Assembly: GCA_963576475.1 (NCBI GenBank)
Contig: OY754972.1
Span: forward strand, 29,683,107-29,747,106
Direction: 5' to 3'
DNA from: Molanna angustata
Taxonomy: Eukaryota; Arthropoda; Insecta; Trichoptera; Molannidae
Length of the DNA: 64,000 nt
Below are positions 22,920-35,289 of this stretch, in pieces. Within the stretch, counting starts at the first letter, position 1. Each line of letters starts with the position of its first letter. Below the pieces are notes generated by a model. It did not search any database. It saw only the letters and a list, made by a program, of their open reading frames with translations, and was not told where the DNA came from. The translations under genes and the position numbers were made by a program.

Positions 22920-23959
22920 TCCAACTGTCGATTTGTTCAGGAGAACTTTGTTCTCTTAACATATCGACAATGTATCAAGCCAGAATACGCGAGAATTGTA
23001 TGGAGAGGTCTACTTTTTTCACGGCTTTTCCAACTTTGAAGTCAAAAAACACCAACTTAGAGGCTTCGCAGCATATATGTTCCATACACGGATTTACTCA
23101 GAATTCGGAGTAGAACATTTCGTGTGTCTGTGTGTGTGTGTGTGTCTGTGTGTGTGTCTGTGTGTGTGTCTGTGTGTGTGTCTGTGTGTCCGTCCCCCCC
23201 TTATAACTTTTGATCCGCTCAATTTACAGAGCCTAAAATTTCAGAATATATAGACAGTTACAGGCCTACAAAACTTTTATACTCGGAATTTTGAATTTTT
23301 GTTTCAGTCAGGGGTTATCAACTTTTGAATTTTTATTTTGTTTTTCCATATATCTCAGAAACCATAAACGGTAGAACGCTGAAAATTGGTACAAACATAG
23401 ACAAACACAAAATCTCAAATTGGTTTTTTCAAAAAAATTCCAGGGTTTCTCAAACATTTTTTATTAAGAAAAATATTTTTTTTATGATAAATTTATGAGT
23501 TTAACAGCCTATATTTCCAAAACTTTTACAATTATCGAAAAAAGCCGAAACACCCCAACTAGATAATTTAATTTTCTATAAAAAATATTAACATTGTAGT
23601 AGAAGATCTCAATTTTTTTTTAACAATTTTTTTAAAAATTGAATTTAGTGACGACATCGCTTCATACATTTTGTATGGCAGTCGCCTATACACAATATGT
23701 AAGAAGACTTAATAGTTTGTTACTTCATCTCCAAACATACATACATACCATCATGCAATTTGCATATTCTGGGTAGGAAAAAGGATCTTCTTCCATACTA
23801 TCCTATCTTGACATACATACCTACATATGTTGTATAGAAAACAAAATATCTGAAAATATTCAATAATTTGTATCTATGGGTTTATAGTTTGGTACATATT
23901 CTTCAACTATACATACTATCGCTATCGACAGTTGGATCTCATGTGTTACATGCAACTAG
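22920..23959 (+). mobile_element. HINE copy, full length
   Basis: Both termini present, microsatellite at about 23122-23189. It is followed at once by a second 127-bp 3' tail of the family. Confidence 0.92.
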
Positions 23960-24086
23960 TATAGAAAACAAAGTATCTGAAAATATTCAATAATTTGTAT
24001 CTATGGGTTTATAGTTTGGTACATATTCTTCAACTATACATACTATCGCTATCGACAGTTGGATCTCATGTGTTACATGCAACTAG
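23960..24086 (+). mobile_element. HINE 3' tail only
   Basis: Starts TATAGAAAACAAAG, exactly the residue following ...ATATGTTG in complete copies, and ends CAACTAG. It is the tail a host HINE would show if another HINE had inserted after ATGTTG, the point where the heads at 8228 and 20746 stop. Confidence 0.88.
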
Positions 24087-24106
24087 TCTTATACTATTAC
24101 AGTTAT

Positions 24107-25134
24107 TCCAACTGTCGATTTGTTCAGGAGAACTTTGTTCTCTTAACATATCGACAATGTATCAAGCCAGAATACGCGAGAATTGTATGGAGAGGTCTAC
24201 TTTTTTCATGGCTTTTCCAACTTTGAAGTCAAAAAACACCAACTTAGAGGCTTCGCAGCATATATGTTCCATACACGGATTTACTCAGAATTCGGAGTAG
24301 AACATTTCGTGTGTCTGTGTGTGTGTGTGTCTGTGTGTGTGTGTGTGTGTCTGTGTGTCCGTCCCCCCCTTATAACTTTTGATCCGCTCAATTTACAGAG
24401 CCTAAAATTTCAGAATATATAAACAGTTACAGGCCTACAAAACTTTTATACTCGGAATTTTGAATTTTTGTTTCAGTCAGGGGTTATCAACTTTTGAATT
24501 TTTATTTTATTTTTCCATATATCTCAGAAACCATAAACGCTAGAACGCTGAAAATTGGTACAAACATAGACAAATACAAAATCTCAAATCAGTTTTTTCA
24601 AAAAAATTCCAGGGTTTCTCAAACATTTTTTATTAAGAAAAATATTTTTTTTATGATAAATTTATGAGTTTAACTGCCTATATTTCCAAAACTTTTACAA
24701 CTATCGAAAAAAGGCGAAACACCCCAACTAGATAATTTAATTTTCTATAAAAAATATTAACATTGTAGTAGAAGATCTCAATTTTTTTTTTACAATTTTT
24801 TTAAAAATTGAATTTAGTGACGACATCGCTTCATACATTTTGTATGGCAGTCGCCTATACACAATATGTAAGAAGACTTAATAGTTTGATACTTCATCTC
24901 CAAACATACATACATACCATCATGCTATTTGCATATTCTGGGTAGGAAAAAAGGAACTTCCTCCAAACTATCCTATCTTGACATACATACCTACATAATA
25001 TATGTTGTATAGAAAACAAAATATCTGAAAATATTCAATAATTTGTATTTATGGGTTTATAGTTTGGTACATATTCTTCAACTATACATACTATCGCTAT
25101 CGACAGTTGGATCTCATGTGTTACATGCAACTAG
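24107..25134 (+). mobile_element. HINE copy, full length
   Basis: Complete, with microsatellite at about 24308-24360. It carries an AAAAAGGCGAAAC variant near 24710 and an ATAATATATG insertion near 24994. Confidence 0.92.
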
Positions 25135-25141
25135 TAGATAT

Positions 25142-26171
25142 TCCAACTGTCGATTTGTTCAGGAGAACTTTGTTCTCTTAACATATCGACAATGTATCAA
25201 GCCAGAATACGCGAGAATTGTATGGAGAGGTCTACTTTTTTCATGGCTTTTCCAACTTTGAAGTCAAAAAACACCAACTTAGAGGCTTCGCAGTATATAT
25301 GTTCCATACACGGATTTACTCAGAATTCGGAGTAGAACATTTCGTGTGTCTGTGTGTGTGTGTGTGTCTGTGTGTGTGTGTGTGTGTGTCTGTGTGTCCG
25401 TCCCCCCCTTATAACTTTTGATCCGCTCAATTTACAGAGCCTTAAATTTCAGAATATATAAACAGTTACAGGCCTACAAAACTTTTATACTCGGAATTTT
25501 GAATTTTTGTTTCAGTCAGGGGTTATCAACTTTTGAATTTTTATTTTATTTTTCCATATATCTCAGAAACCATAAACGCTAGAACGCTGAAAATTGGTAT
25601 TATAAACATAGACAAATACAAAATCTCAAATCAGTTTTTTTCAAAAAAATTCCAGTGTTTCTCAAACATTTATTATTAAGAAAAATATTTTTTTTATGAT
25701 AAATTTATGAGTTTAACTGCCTATATTTCCAAAACTTTTACAATTATCGAAAAAAGCCGAAACACCCCAACTAGATAATTTAATTTTCTATAAAAAATAT
25801 TAACATTGTAGTAGAAGATCTCAATTTTTTTTTAACAATTTTTTTAAAAATTGAATTTAGTGACGACATCGCTTCATACATTTTGTATGGCAGTCGCCTA
25901 TACACAATATGTAAGAAGACTTAATAGTTTGTTACTTCATCTCCAAACATACATACATACCATCATGCAATTTGCATATTCTGGGTAGGAAAAAGGATCT
26001 TCCTCCATACTATCCTATCTTGACATACATACCTACATATGTTGTATAGAAAACAAAATATCTGAATATATTCAATAATTTGTATCTATGGGTTTATAGT
26101 TTGGTACATATTCTTCAACTATACATACTATCGCTATCGACAGTTGGATCTCATGTGTTACATGCAACTAG
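25142..26171 (+). mobile_element. HINE copy, full length
   Basis: Starts only 7 bp after the previous copy ends. Both termini intact. Private TATTATAAACATAG variant near 25599. Confidence 0.92.
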
Positions 26172-26214
26172 TTATACTCACAGAAGATTTCATTATCGAT
26201 AAAAGAAAAAGTAA

Positions 26215-27250
26215 TCCAACTGTCGTTTTGTTCAGGAGAACTTTGTTCTCTTAACATATCGACAATGTTTCAAGCAAGCCAGGATACGCGAGAATTGTAT
26301 GCAGAGGTCTACTTTTTTCACGGCTTTTCCAACTTTGAAGTCAAAAAACACCAACTTAGAGGCTTCGCAGCATATATGTTCCATACACGGATTTACTCAG
26401 AATTCGGAGTAGAACATTTCGTGTGTCTGTGTGTCTGTGTGTGTGTGTGTCAGTGTGTGTGTGTGTCCGTCCCCCCCTTATAACTTTTGATCCGCTGAAT
26501 TTACAGAGCCCAAATTTTCAGAATATATACAAAGTTATAAGCCTACAAAACTTTTATACTCAGAATTGTGAATTTTTGTTTCAGTCAGGGGTTATCAACT
26601 TTTGAATTTTTACTTTATTTTTCCATATATCTCAGAAACCATATAAGATAGAACGCTGAAAATTGGTATAAACATAGACAAATACAAAATCTCAAATGAG
26701 TTTTTTTTTTAATTCCAGGGTTTTTCAAACGTTTTTTATTAAGAAAAATATTTTTTTTTATGATAAATTTATGAGTTTAACTGCCTATATTTCCATTTTT
26801 TTTTTAAATATCGAAAAAAGCCGAAACACCCCAACTAGATCATTTAATTTTCTATAAAAAATATTAACATTGTATTAGCACATCTCAATTTTTTTTTAAT
26901 AATTTTTATAAAAATTGAATTTTGTGACGACATTGTTTCATACAATTTGTATGGTAATCTCCTACACACAATATCTAAGAAGACTTAATTGTTTGATACT
27001 AATCTCCAAACATACATAGGTACATACCATCATTCTGTTTTCATATTCTGGGTAGGATCAAAGGACTGACCTCCATACTATCCTATCTTGACATACATAC
27101 ATATGTAGGTACATGTGTTGTATAGAAAATCAAATATCTTAAAATATTAAATAATTTGTATTTATGGGATTATAGTTTGGTTCTTATTCTTCAACTATAC
27201 ATCATACTATCGCTATCGACAGTTGGATCTCATGTGTTACATGCAACTAG
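26215..27250 (+). mobile_element. HINE copy, diverged subfamily, full length
   Basis: Same 5' and 3' ends (5' hairpin with TGTCGTTTTGTTC), but the 3' half belongs to the subfamily also seen at 9850-10353 (TTAGCACATCTC, GTATGGTAATCTCC, GGATCAAAGGACTGACC). Probably older than its neighbours. Confidence 0.9.
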
Positions 27251-27335
27251 TATACCTACGTCAATTCATAATCAATGAATACTAAATAATATAATAATAA
27301 TAATATTTATAAAACATTTCCTTTTACTCCGCGTA

Positions 27336-27527
27336 AGTGGATGGGTGGATGGCAGAGCGGTTAGCGCGCTGGGTTAGTAATCCAGGGGTCGCGAGTTCGA
27401 ATCCTGCCTCGACCGATCTCGTTCACCTATAGGACAAGCATTTATGCTTAGTTTAGGGAACGTAGGAAGATGTATATGTACTTGTTTAACAAGGACATAT
27501 TCATTTTTTTATAAAAAAAAAAAAAAA
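27336..27527 (+). mobile_element. tRNA-derived SINE, family A
   Basis: Pol III promoter boxes are visible: A box TGGCAGAGCGGTTAGCGCG and B box GAGTTCGAATCCTG. The head is followed by GACCGATCTCGTTCACCTATAGG, a body ending AACAAGGACATATTC, and an A-rich tail. Copies lie at 27959, 48511, 51010, 59004 and 61824. The head is tRNA-like but not a functional tRNA gene. Confidence 0.88.
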
Positions 27528-27535
27528 GTGGCGAT

Positions 27536-27683
27536 TATATTTCTATAAGGCAATTTCTTCCAGTCCAGAGAAGCAATATGTGCATGAGAAATGAATTAAA
27601 ATTAACTTCTCTGCTGGGAATCCAACATAGGACACCCTCATAGAGACCAAACGACAAACCAACTGTGCCACGGCGGTCATGAA
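27536..27683 (-). mobile_element. tRNA-derived SINE, family C
   Basis: Minus-strand copy adjoining the SINE A tail. It includes the complement of GAAGAAATTGCC and the CTCTGCTGGGAATCCAACAT tRNA-like head. Same family as 28868-29062. Confidence 0.75.
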
Positions 27684-27958
27684 TATGCTTACTGCTTCAG
27701 CACTACGTCCTAAGATTCAAATATAATTTTAGTCAATATAACTAGACTAGTGGCAACTTGTGAAAAAATTACAAAAGTAACACAAATTCTTCGTTATATG
27801 TAAGTATTAAAAAACATTATTTTAATTCCTATTTTTGATGCAATTTTCGTCAAACAAATATAATTTATTTTCCCACAATATAGTAACTGATATAATATTA
27901 TGGATAGAATGTTTTTTTTTTCAGATTAAATGAGTTTGTACATTTGGATGTGATGGTG

Positions 27959-28055
27959 GGATAAATTAATCATAAATGCTAGTGCTAAAGGTGAACGAAA
28001 TCGGTCTTGGCAAGATTTGAACTCGCGACCCCATCTTGTTATCATAATGGTTAGG
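27959..28055 (-). mobile_element. SINE family A, minus-strand fragment
   Basis: Reads as complement: GGGGTCGCGAGTTCAAATCTTG, then the GACCGATTTCGTTCACC junction and CAAGCATTTATG-like tail. The A box side is eroded. Confidence 0.75.
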
Positions 28056-28867
28056 TTTTAAATATTAAGTTGTGGAAAACAATTAAAAAGTGTGATTTTT
28101 TTCATTATATATTCTATGGAGAGAATCTAAGTATTTCTCTGTCGCTCTATCGCGTTCAAAATCTTTGTCCGTGCTCTTCTTACAGCATTCGTAGTTCTGG
28201 CCATTAATAATATGATTGTGTTGTTCAATTTTTTATTTTGTAACAATTTTTGATTATTGAAACTGATCCTGATGAAAAAATCCGCCGGAATATTCACGTT
28301 GCTAACTTCCGATGTAGTCAATAACAGTTGATAATGAACTCCAAGTGGATTCGAGCCTAGAAGGCATCAATGTATTCAAATATTGGCCCCGAGACTATTA
28401 CTGACTGAAGGGGGTGGTTCTACGGCAGAAGGAAGCGGGCAACAAGTGCCCCGTTATCGGTGGTTTTCCGTTACATTCACTTTCTGAAAGACATTTAACA
28501 GCGCCCGTTACAGCCGCTTATCTAACGGATAACGGAATACGGGCGCCCCCTAATAGGCGCTTCCAATCTCACATATACCTACCTACTCACATGTAGGCCA
28601 TTTTAGATAATACTTCAACTTATGTTTTATTCATTTCTATATTATTTTTCTATTTTCTGGTGTTCTTTCTGTATTTTATAAACATGTTTATTTCGTGTTA
28701 AAAGAAATGTTTGAAAGAAATATTAAAGGGCTGGCGGGAGAGATACTTTTCCTGAGAAAAACAGGTTTTCAAAAACCTATTATAAGAAGAAGAATGCTAA
28801 TTTTTGGTTTTTGTACCGCCGTTTAATTATTTAAAATCACTTCTAGGAAACTGATAGATTTCATGTC
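28056..28867. other. No recognised feature
   Basis: A GC-richer patch at 28400-28565 has CGTTATC/GATAACG inverted strings (CCCGTTATCGG near 28450, GGATAACGGAATACGGG near 28527), but no gene signal. Confidence 0.4.
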
Positions 28868-29062
28868 ATAATCGTGGCACAGTTGGTAAGCCGTTCGGTT
28901 TCTGTGCAAGCGTCCCGGGTTCGATTCCCAGCAGAGGAGAAATTTATTTCAATTCATTTCATATTGCTATTCTAGGCTAGAAACACTGGTTAGTTGGAAG
29001 AAATTGCCATACGGCAATAAACTTGCCACTTGTGCAGGGTGCATGGAAGTGTTTATTATTAT
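28868..29062 (+). mobile_element. tRNA-derived SINE, family C, near-complete
   Basis: The head ATAATCGTGGCACAGTTGG with B box GGGTTCGATTCCCAG (28917-28931) is followed by a body with GTTAGTTGGAAGAAATTGCC and a TTATTATTATTG tail. Partial relatives lie at 27536 (minus) and 60000. Confidence 0.82.
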
Positions 29063-29305
29063 TGTGTTTTTTTTTTCCTTTTTATGACTCACGCAATATT
29101 TTGTTTTAATAAAAAAAGTACTATATTTTTTTAAAACATTCAATTTTATGGAATATTTAACAGCAAGTATTACTGTAAAAAATCTGACATCCTTGGAGTT
29201 GTGCTATGTTATTTATTTCTTGGTTCCTGAATGCGTCCTGGGTTTAATTCCCATCATTTATCTCGATAGATATTTTACTTTTTGAAGCAATTATTTAAAA
29301 CGTGT

Positions 29306-29807
29306 GGGTTGTGGCTAACGCTTAACTCCTCACTACCAAGTCACTACAAAAAGTATTAAAATTTTGTATGGAAAATATTTAGCATTTTCATGAAATGAGT
29401 TTTCTTCAATTATTTTTCATGCTTGATAATTCTACAATGCAATTTTATGAAAATGATCTGCCTTTAACCAATTTTTGAAAATAAAAATAACAAATTGAGC
29501 AAAAAAATTGAGAAACGCTATTCAGATATCATCCAAAATGTAATGTGGTCTAAGCGAGTATTATATATATACAAAATATGCAAAATTTGCTAAGAATCGA
29601 ATGAGTACTTTGTTGTATATTTGAAAATAGAATAAAGACGCTGTATATAGCGCATTGCATACAGAACACACACAGATAAGTACATTGTGAAGAAATTTTT
29701 AGAATTAAATCTCAGCGTGATACTAGTTGATAAGCTGCAATAAATAAAATAGCCTTAAAAATTGCGAATTCATAAACCCCGTTATATCCCCTTGGGTTAG
29801 TGAGGAG
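29306..29807. mobile_element. MITE-like element, CTCCTCACTA termini
   Basis: Left end GTGGGTTGTGGCTAACG then CTCCTCACTACCAAG (29326-29340). Right end CTTGGGTTAGTGAGGAG (29791-29807) is its inverted partner. The right 240 bp match 57760-57989. A short AT run (ATTATATATATAC, about 29560) sits where the other copy has a huge AT repeat. Confidence 0.7.
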
Positions 29808-29818
29808 CAAAAAATTGT

Positions 29819-30340
29819 TATTATTTTACAAATAATTACACGTTACTATATTTTCATTAATTTTAATATTATATAGGTACAGTATAGGAGCTAGGCCCTA
29901 AAGTACAGAAATTAGGTTCATCACCCAATCTGAATGTTCCCTTTTTTGATGAGACGAGACTGGTTTGTGGAGATACACGCATGTATCGTATTTCCTTTTA
30001 TAATTTAATGTACAACTACACACTTGTCGCTAATTACCCCACATTGTGGGATACCGTGATAGTATGAATAAATGAATTCATTTTCAGTATCAAAATTTTC
30101 AACTTTTCAATTTTTTACAAAAATTATTCTGATCTAAAATATCACTTGTTGAATTTGGTAGGTACATTATGAATATACATAGTGACAAGGTGAGTTTATT
30201 AACCAATTTTATATTATTTATAAACGCGATAGGTGTATATTTCCTATCCCCTCCCCCGGAAGACATCCGAATTGGTTAAAATATTTGGAAAGTGGGTTAA
30301 CTGCATTACTCAATAAAATATGATGGCGAGTTAAAGAGAA
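29819..30340. repeat. LINE 3'-end-like repeat and AT-rich DNA
   Basis: 29905-30080 matches 52268-52430: shared TTCA..ACCCA.TCTGAATG, GATGAGACGAGACTGG, TACCCCACATTGTGGGATA and CGTGATRGTATGAATRAA. The GTATGAATGAA-type end is a simple-repeat tail typical of LINE or SINE 3' ends. Plus orientation. Confidence 0.6.
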
Positions 30341-30359
30341 GAACATAGTACTTAATGTG

Positions 30360-31184
30360 GTAATACATCAGCGGTAGTTGGTTCTTCATGACGCATGCTC
30401 AGCTCCTCCGCACCCCTTACGGGCACTCCACCATCCACCCCTCGATGCCCAGTAGAGCCTCCGCTTCAAATGAAAGACGCCACACGACGCTGAGCGTCCG
30501 ACGCTAAAGGTTGTGTTATCGCCAACTGACGTAGCACCCCTGTTTACAATCACAAATCTCGTCGCACGGACAACCTTATGTATATGTAATATGTTTCAAC
30601 AATCGACTATCTCAAATTAATAATATAGTAGAACATCGTGTACTTAATAATAATAACAAGATAAGTCTGCTGTAGGACAACTGAACAAATAATCTCACGA
30701 TAGTAAAAAAATATATTAAATATAAAATAAAACTTGAAGAACGTTAAAATAACTCTCGATAAGACCGAACGTGTTTGACATCCTGATAAATCACGTTGTA
30801 TGTTTACCAGTGGTCTTTATCTAAGAAAAACTGCGCCATATTGTGTATTTACACTGTGTAAACTTGTTAATTTGTTGGACGTTCCCTTGTGTATGTAATG
30901 TATGCAATCTGTGTTATCATATCACGGACAGATAAGAAGATATTATTATGCCAACCTCCTGCCCCTCACTACTCGTCGCGTATCGTAATCCGTGAAACTT
31001 AACTAAATCGCGGAATCAACACCAACGACAACTTGTTGAAAACTATTTATTTATATTATAAAATAAACAGTCGTATAAATAAATAACAATCAATTTTATT
31101 CGAAGATTAACCTAAATACATAAACACTCTAACTTGTGCTAAATGTGCTGTGTTATCGAAGAAAAATATAATGTGAATAGGTTC
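30360..31184 (+). promoter_or_regulatory. CpG-richer, promoter-like region
   Basis: 30370-30560 is markedly richer in G+C and CpG than the surroundings (GACGCCACACGACGCTGAGCG near 30476), and no repeat is recognised. It lies upstream of a possible first exon at 31185. The promoter role is inferred. Confidence 0.3.
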
Positions 31185-31331
31185 AGTGCACTTTGAATTA
31201 TTGTTTCTACTGTAAAACATTCGATCAATTTTGACTGTCGACAAAATTTATTTTTTCACAACGAACGACCATTTGTCGAAGAACATTCTAGACGTGGTAT
31301 ATTTGACGCAGGCGGCACACAACACTAGCCT
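31185..31331 (+). other. Candidate 5' untranslated first exon of a host gene
   Basis: An arthropod initiator TCAGT (31183-31187, in GGTTCAGTGCA) starts a 147-nt stretch without any ATG that ends in a strong donor, AGCCT followed by GTAAGTAATG. Non-repetitive sequence with a CpG-richer region upstream supports a first exon. There is no TATA box at -30 that I would accept, and no downstream coding exon in this window is tied to it. Confidence 0.3.
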
Positions 31332-31345
31332 GTAAGTAATGTTCT

Positions 31346-32485
31346 CATATTATTGTTTTCTTTGACGAATTATTTAGCTTCGTGTGAAGTTTTTCTCGTG
31401 GGTAAGTGATGGAGGAGGGGGTGAAGGGCTTTCGGTCGAGCTTTATGGCGTGTTTCAAGCTCTGTGTACATTCAACTAACGCCTTTTTATTGTACGTACG
31501 TTCGTCTATCTAAATTTTCTTTATATTTTATTTTCACCTTCGCGAATTTTATGGTTAAGTATTAGCGTCGCTCGTAAAACTAAAACAAATGGGGCCTTTT
31601 GTACCAACGATAAAACAATGAATCCAACGATTTGATGCTTTTATTTTATTTATGAATATTTACGTCCTTTTTGCGGCGGCTTCTCTGGGCTATTTCCATG
31701 TTTTCATGGTGTCGTGTCGTAAATACACTGATTATTTCAGAGGAGATGACAAACGACACCTAAAAACCATAAAATACAACCTTTTTATTTTTCCTAAATG
31801 ATTAATATAATGTTTATCTTCTTAGCCTTTTATAGATGTCATAAAAATATTATATTAAAATAGAATCATCGTTATTATACTTTTATTGTATTAATCCAAA
31901 TCTTTTATTTTATTAAGACGATGCGCCTTGCACTAATCAAATATTATCAATACATATATCTATTACCAATTATTTATATTCTATCAAAAATTATTGACAG
32001 ACAAACTAAATTTAGTTTCTATAAATTATATTCAAAGTATGTATTGCATTATAACATTTACTCTCAACATTTTTTTTTATTATTAAAAATGGGAAGGCAC
32101 ACTATTAATTTTTATTTTGAATACAAAGTTTTCCGACAATCAGACATGTCTTACCATTTTTTATGGATATTATTTTAGTTATTTGATTATGGTATGATTT
32201 TATATAACTTTATAGTATTCCAAAATATTATTTAAATATGTAAACATTGTGTTATTGAAAACCATACAAAATAAACTTTTTTTCTAGAATAAGATCTTTT
32301 GTTGGCAATCTGTCATTACTGAACTTTTCGAGCACAAGTTGTTTTCTAACTTATTCTCCGCTTTATTGGAAGAATTTTCCGAGTACCTATACCTAGATAA
32401 ATAAAATGTAATTCGATAGTAATAACTGCCTACCCCGCGTCTACAATACAGAGTTGATTATCTGTTTTGCGTCAGCGTCAAATAG
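31346..32485. other. AT-rich DNA, possibly first-intron sequence
   Basis: No repeat family or coding signal recognised. The 85-codon frame 31921-32178 is low-complexity (I, Y, L rich) and not convincing. Confidence 0.4.
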
Positions 32486-32660
32486 GTTTATTTTATTTTA
32501 TTTTATTTATTTGACAGGAACCCAATAACATGTTGCCATATTCGACATTCTGGAGACATATATTTTTCGAGTTACAGATTCAGAATTAAAACACAATTAA
32601 AAATGTATCCCTACAGGGAATCTTACCCGAGATCTTATGAAGATTAACAACTGAGCTATG
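32486..32660 (-). mobile_element. tRNA-derived SINE, family B, diverged
   Basis: Shares AACCCAATAACATGTTGCC, CATTCTGGAGAC and AAAACACAATTAAAAA with the copies at 42186 and 62220. The tRNA-like head is degraded (GGGAATCTTACCCGAGA). TTTTA-repeat tail at 32486-32510. Confidence 0.75.
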
Positions 32661-32779
32661 AAATTATTATAATTGTTAGCATTGTTTGAGATAAAAACTA
32701 GAGTATCAAGGACGAATTAATATAACGACAAGATAAATACGAGGATATTTATGTAGAGTATCAAATTTAAAATGAATCA

Positions 32780-32780
<1 letters not shown>

Positions 32781-32822
<42 letters not shown>
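32781..32822. repeat. (CT)n microsatellite
   Basis: About 40 bp of CT dinucleotides. Confidence 0.95.
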
Positions 32823-32825
<3 letters not shown>

Positions 32826-33429
32826 GGTAGGTAGGTATGATTAATTAAATCTTGTCGGGAAAAATCCTTAATGATACGCTAAAGTGGGGAATATTTCAAT
32901 ACCTCGCTAGAGAGTGCCTCGTTTCTTTAACGCAGCTAATGGTGTAATATTATATCTTGGGGGTGAGTTGGGAGAGGTGTGTTGGGAGTAAGATAGTAGG
33001 AGAAGGTGAGGAATACCGTCATGGGGGGCTTTTAATATTATTACGAGTATACATCCATCTCCTCTTACGCCACTTCTTATACCTTGCGTCTTATACACAG
33101 GTACGTAAGCAACTACAGACCACCAGTACAAGAAAACATTACTCCCGTGGACCAAATAAATACAAACCCTTGTTAGAAATTATACGGAGAGGTGTAAACG
33201 GTTTAGAGAGTCATTAATTGTTATCCGTCCTGAGAAAGAAGCAGTTGCTCGAAAACAGTCGTATAAAATATCTCATTCGTGGTTATCAAAGTGAATTATA
33301 AATTATAAAATTCTTTATAATGTGCCGCAAATGAACTCTTAAAATATTGATAGGTAGGTACTAAAATGGTTTGACAGAAAATTTTCAATAGATAAATCAC
33401 TTGGCGTAGTCCAATGGCATAGTCAAATT
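32823..33429. other. Spacer; short repeat near its end
   Basis: 33222-33300 shares GTCCT.AG, a GTCGTATAAAATATC-like string and ATTCGTGG with 37675-37765 and is likely an old LINE or SINE tail. Otherwise nothing recognised. Confidence 0.35.
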
Positions 33430-33620
33430 TATGTGTTTCTTCTTCTTCTTCCGATGGCTCTACAGCCCATATCGAGCCTTGGCCTCCATCAATCCTCGCC
33501 TCCAACTCCTCCTGTCTCCTGCTGCAGTCCTCCAGTACCTATGCTACTTACAGTAATTGTTCTGCATCCTTTTTCACCTCATCCTCCCATCGCAGCCTGG
33601 GTCTGCCGACCGTCCTTCTT
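33430..33620 (-). pseudogene. Decayed LINE ORF2 C-terminus
   Basis: On the minus strand it translates with breaks to GRRTVGRPRLRWEDEVKKDA and then further residues up to a region like WRPRLDMGCRAIG. The GRPRxRWxDE pattern followed by 50-60 residues to the stop is typical of the end of insect LINE reverse transcriptase proteins. Confidence 0.55.
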
Positions 33621-33639
33621 CCACCCGGATGTTTATTTG

Positions 33640-33750
33640 TTTTACTACCTATATTTCCATTATTTTTAATATCGAAAAATGCCGAAACACCTAAACTAGA
33701 TCATTTTTTTATTGAAAATACATGAGTTATAGAAGAATACCTCAAACTTA
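33640..33750 (+). mobile_element. Old HINE fragment
   Basis: CTATATTTCCATTATTTTTAATATCGAAAAATGCCGAAACACC.. AACTAGATCATTT matches the central part of the HINE family. No termini. Confidence 0.6.
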
Positions 33751-33754
33751 GATT

Positions 33755-33960
33755 ATCTTTATATATATATAATTCTTCCGTACGTGTGTATGTCACTGAA
33801 CTCCTCCTAAACGGCTGAACAGATTTTGATGAAACTTTTTGTGTGTGTTTATGTTAGTCCCTGAATGGATTAGATTCACAAAAAAGAATTTAATAAAAGA
33901 GTAATAAAAATGGGAATCGTTATAAATATTTTCGGAAAACGCATTTTGAATAGTGGGAAC
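33755..33960 (+). repeat. Interspersed repeat, CCTAAACGGCTGAACAGATTT type
   Basis: The stretch with TACGTGTGTATGTCACTGAACTCC and CTGAACAGATTTTGATGAAA resembles a very common insect interspersed repeat as I remember it. There is no second copy in this window to test it. Confidence 0.4.
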
Positions 33961-34642
33961 ATTGGCTTCCAATATGTCATAATATTATGCAATGTTGGTT
34001 ATGACCAAAGTATATAAGGTCTTTGATTATGACATTTAAACTTGATTTAAGTATTTGTTTTCATATTTTTAATATTTCATGAAATTATTAAGTTGTTTGT
34101 ATATTTTCTTATTATTATTGTAAGTATAAAGCTATTTAGTTTTTATTACAAGTATATTCTGTTTTATTAAGTGGTATTGTGACGATAGGTAGATATATCA
34201 AAGTTATCTCAATGTATTGTTTCGTAATATTTCCGTTTAAATATTAAAATTAATTTATTAATATTACATATATTAAATTACTTAGTTTTATGTATATTAT
34301 AATCATTATATTATCCTGTGATATTATTATATTGTGATATAATATTATGTTCTTGATAGCCAAATTTTAAAAACATCTGTAATGTAAAGTGAGGTTATAA
34401 ATATATATTTTGTGATTTAAACGTCAAGTTCAAACAACAAACGTATATTAGAGAGAATTTTCTATACTGAAAAAAAGTACACCTTCGTACTATAAAATTA
34501 GGTTATAAATATATATTTTACTATAAAATAAGGTAATACTCTTATAAGGTAATAAAATACTCTTATGGCATTTTAATTTTTTTTAAATGATAACTGGACA
34601 AAATTAAAAATGGACCAAGATTATTCTTTCTCCAAACTTCTA
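33961..34642. other. AT-rich DNA, nothing recognised
   Basis: A short direct repeat AGGTTATAAATATATATTTT occurs at about 34391 and 34500. No gene signal. Confidence 0.45.

Positions 34643-34671
<29 letters not shown>
34643..34671. repeat. (GA)n microsatellite
   Basis: About 28 bp of AG dinucleotides. Confidence 0.95.
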
Positions 34672-34673
<2 letters not shown>

Positions 34674-34699
34674 AACGTCTGTTAGTATTCCTTATAATT

Positions 34700-34983
34700 C
34701 TATGATCTCAAATTTTTTAACAATTTTTGTTGAAATTGAATTTAGTGTCAAAATTGTTTCATACGATTTGTATGGCAAAATACACAATATCTACGGGAAT
34801 TCTTCATACATACAAACCTTCAAGCTGTTTTCATATTCTGGTTAGGAAAAAAGGACTGACATTCATACTATCCTATATTCTGACATACATACATGTTTTG
34901 TATATAAAACAAAATATCTTAAAATATTCAATAATTTGAATTTAAGCCATCAACAATTGGATATCGTGTGTTACATGCACTAG
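34700..34983 (+). mobile_element. Decayed HINE 3' portion
   Basis: Follows the family from GATCTCAAATTTTTTAAC to a degraded 3' end (CAACAATTGGATATCGTGTG, then TTACATGCACTAG). The hairpin stem and CTAG terminus are still recognisable; one A of CAACTAG is lost. Confidence 0.8.
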
Positions 34984-35289
34984 TATGTATATTCAAATCT
35001 AGTACATTGGTTGTGGTCAACCCAAAACTCTCCACTGTATCAAGTTAGCACATCAAGGACATACTTCAAAAATTAATTTTACATTGACTTTGTTAGTTTA
35101 AGGCTTTATATCAAAATCGACATCCGAATTCCATTTTTCCAAATCATACTTTCCTGAGCAGAATACAAATCACCCGCATCGCAACGCTACGTAGTGTACA
35201 CTAAAATACTACAAATTATTATTTGTTAAAAGATTTAGAGTTATTTTGACTAAACGAATATTGAATATATGTAGGTATAATTTTCGCCA
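34984..35289. other. Spacer with MITE terminus-like string
   Basis: GGTTGTGGTCAACCCAAAACTCTCCACTG at about 35008-35037 resembles the left terminus of the elements at 29306 and 43972. No partner end was found. Confidence 0.4.

Noticed and set aside
27345..27415. Functional tRNA gene
   Set aside because: A and B boxes are present, but the fold is degraded and it is followed by a common SINE body. Five relatives in the window share the same body.
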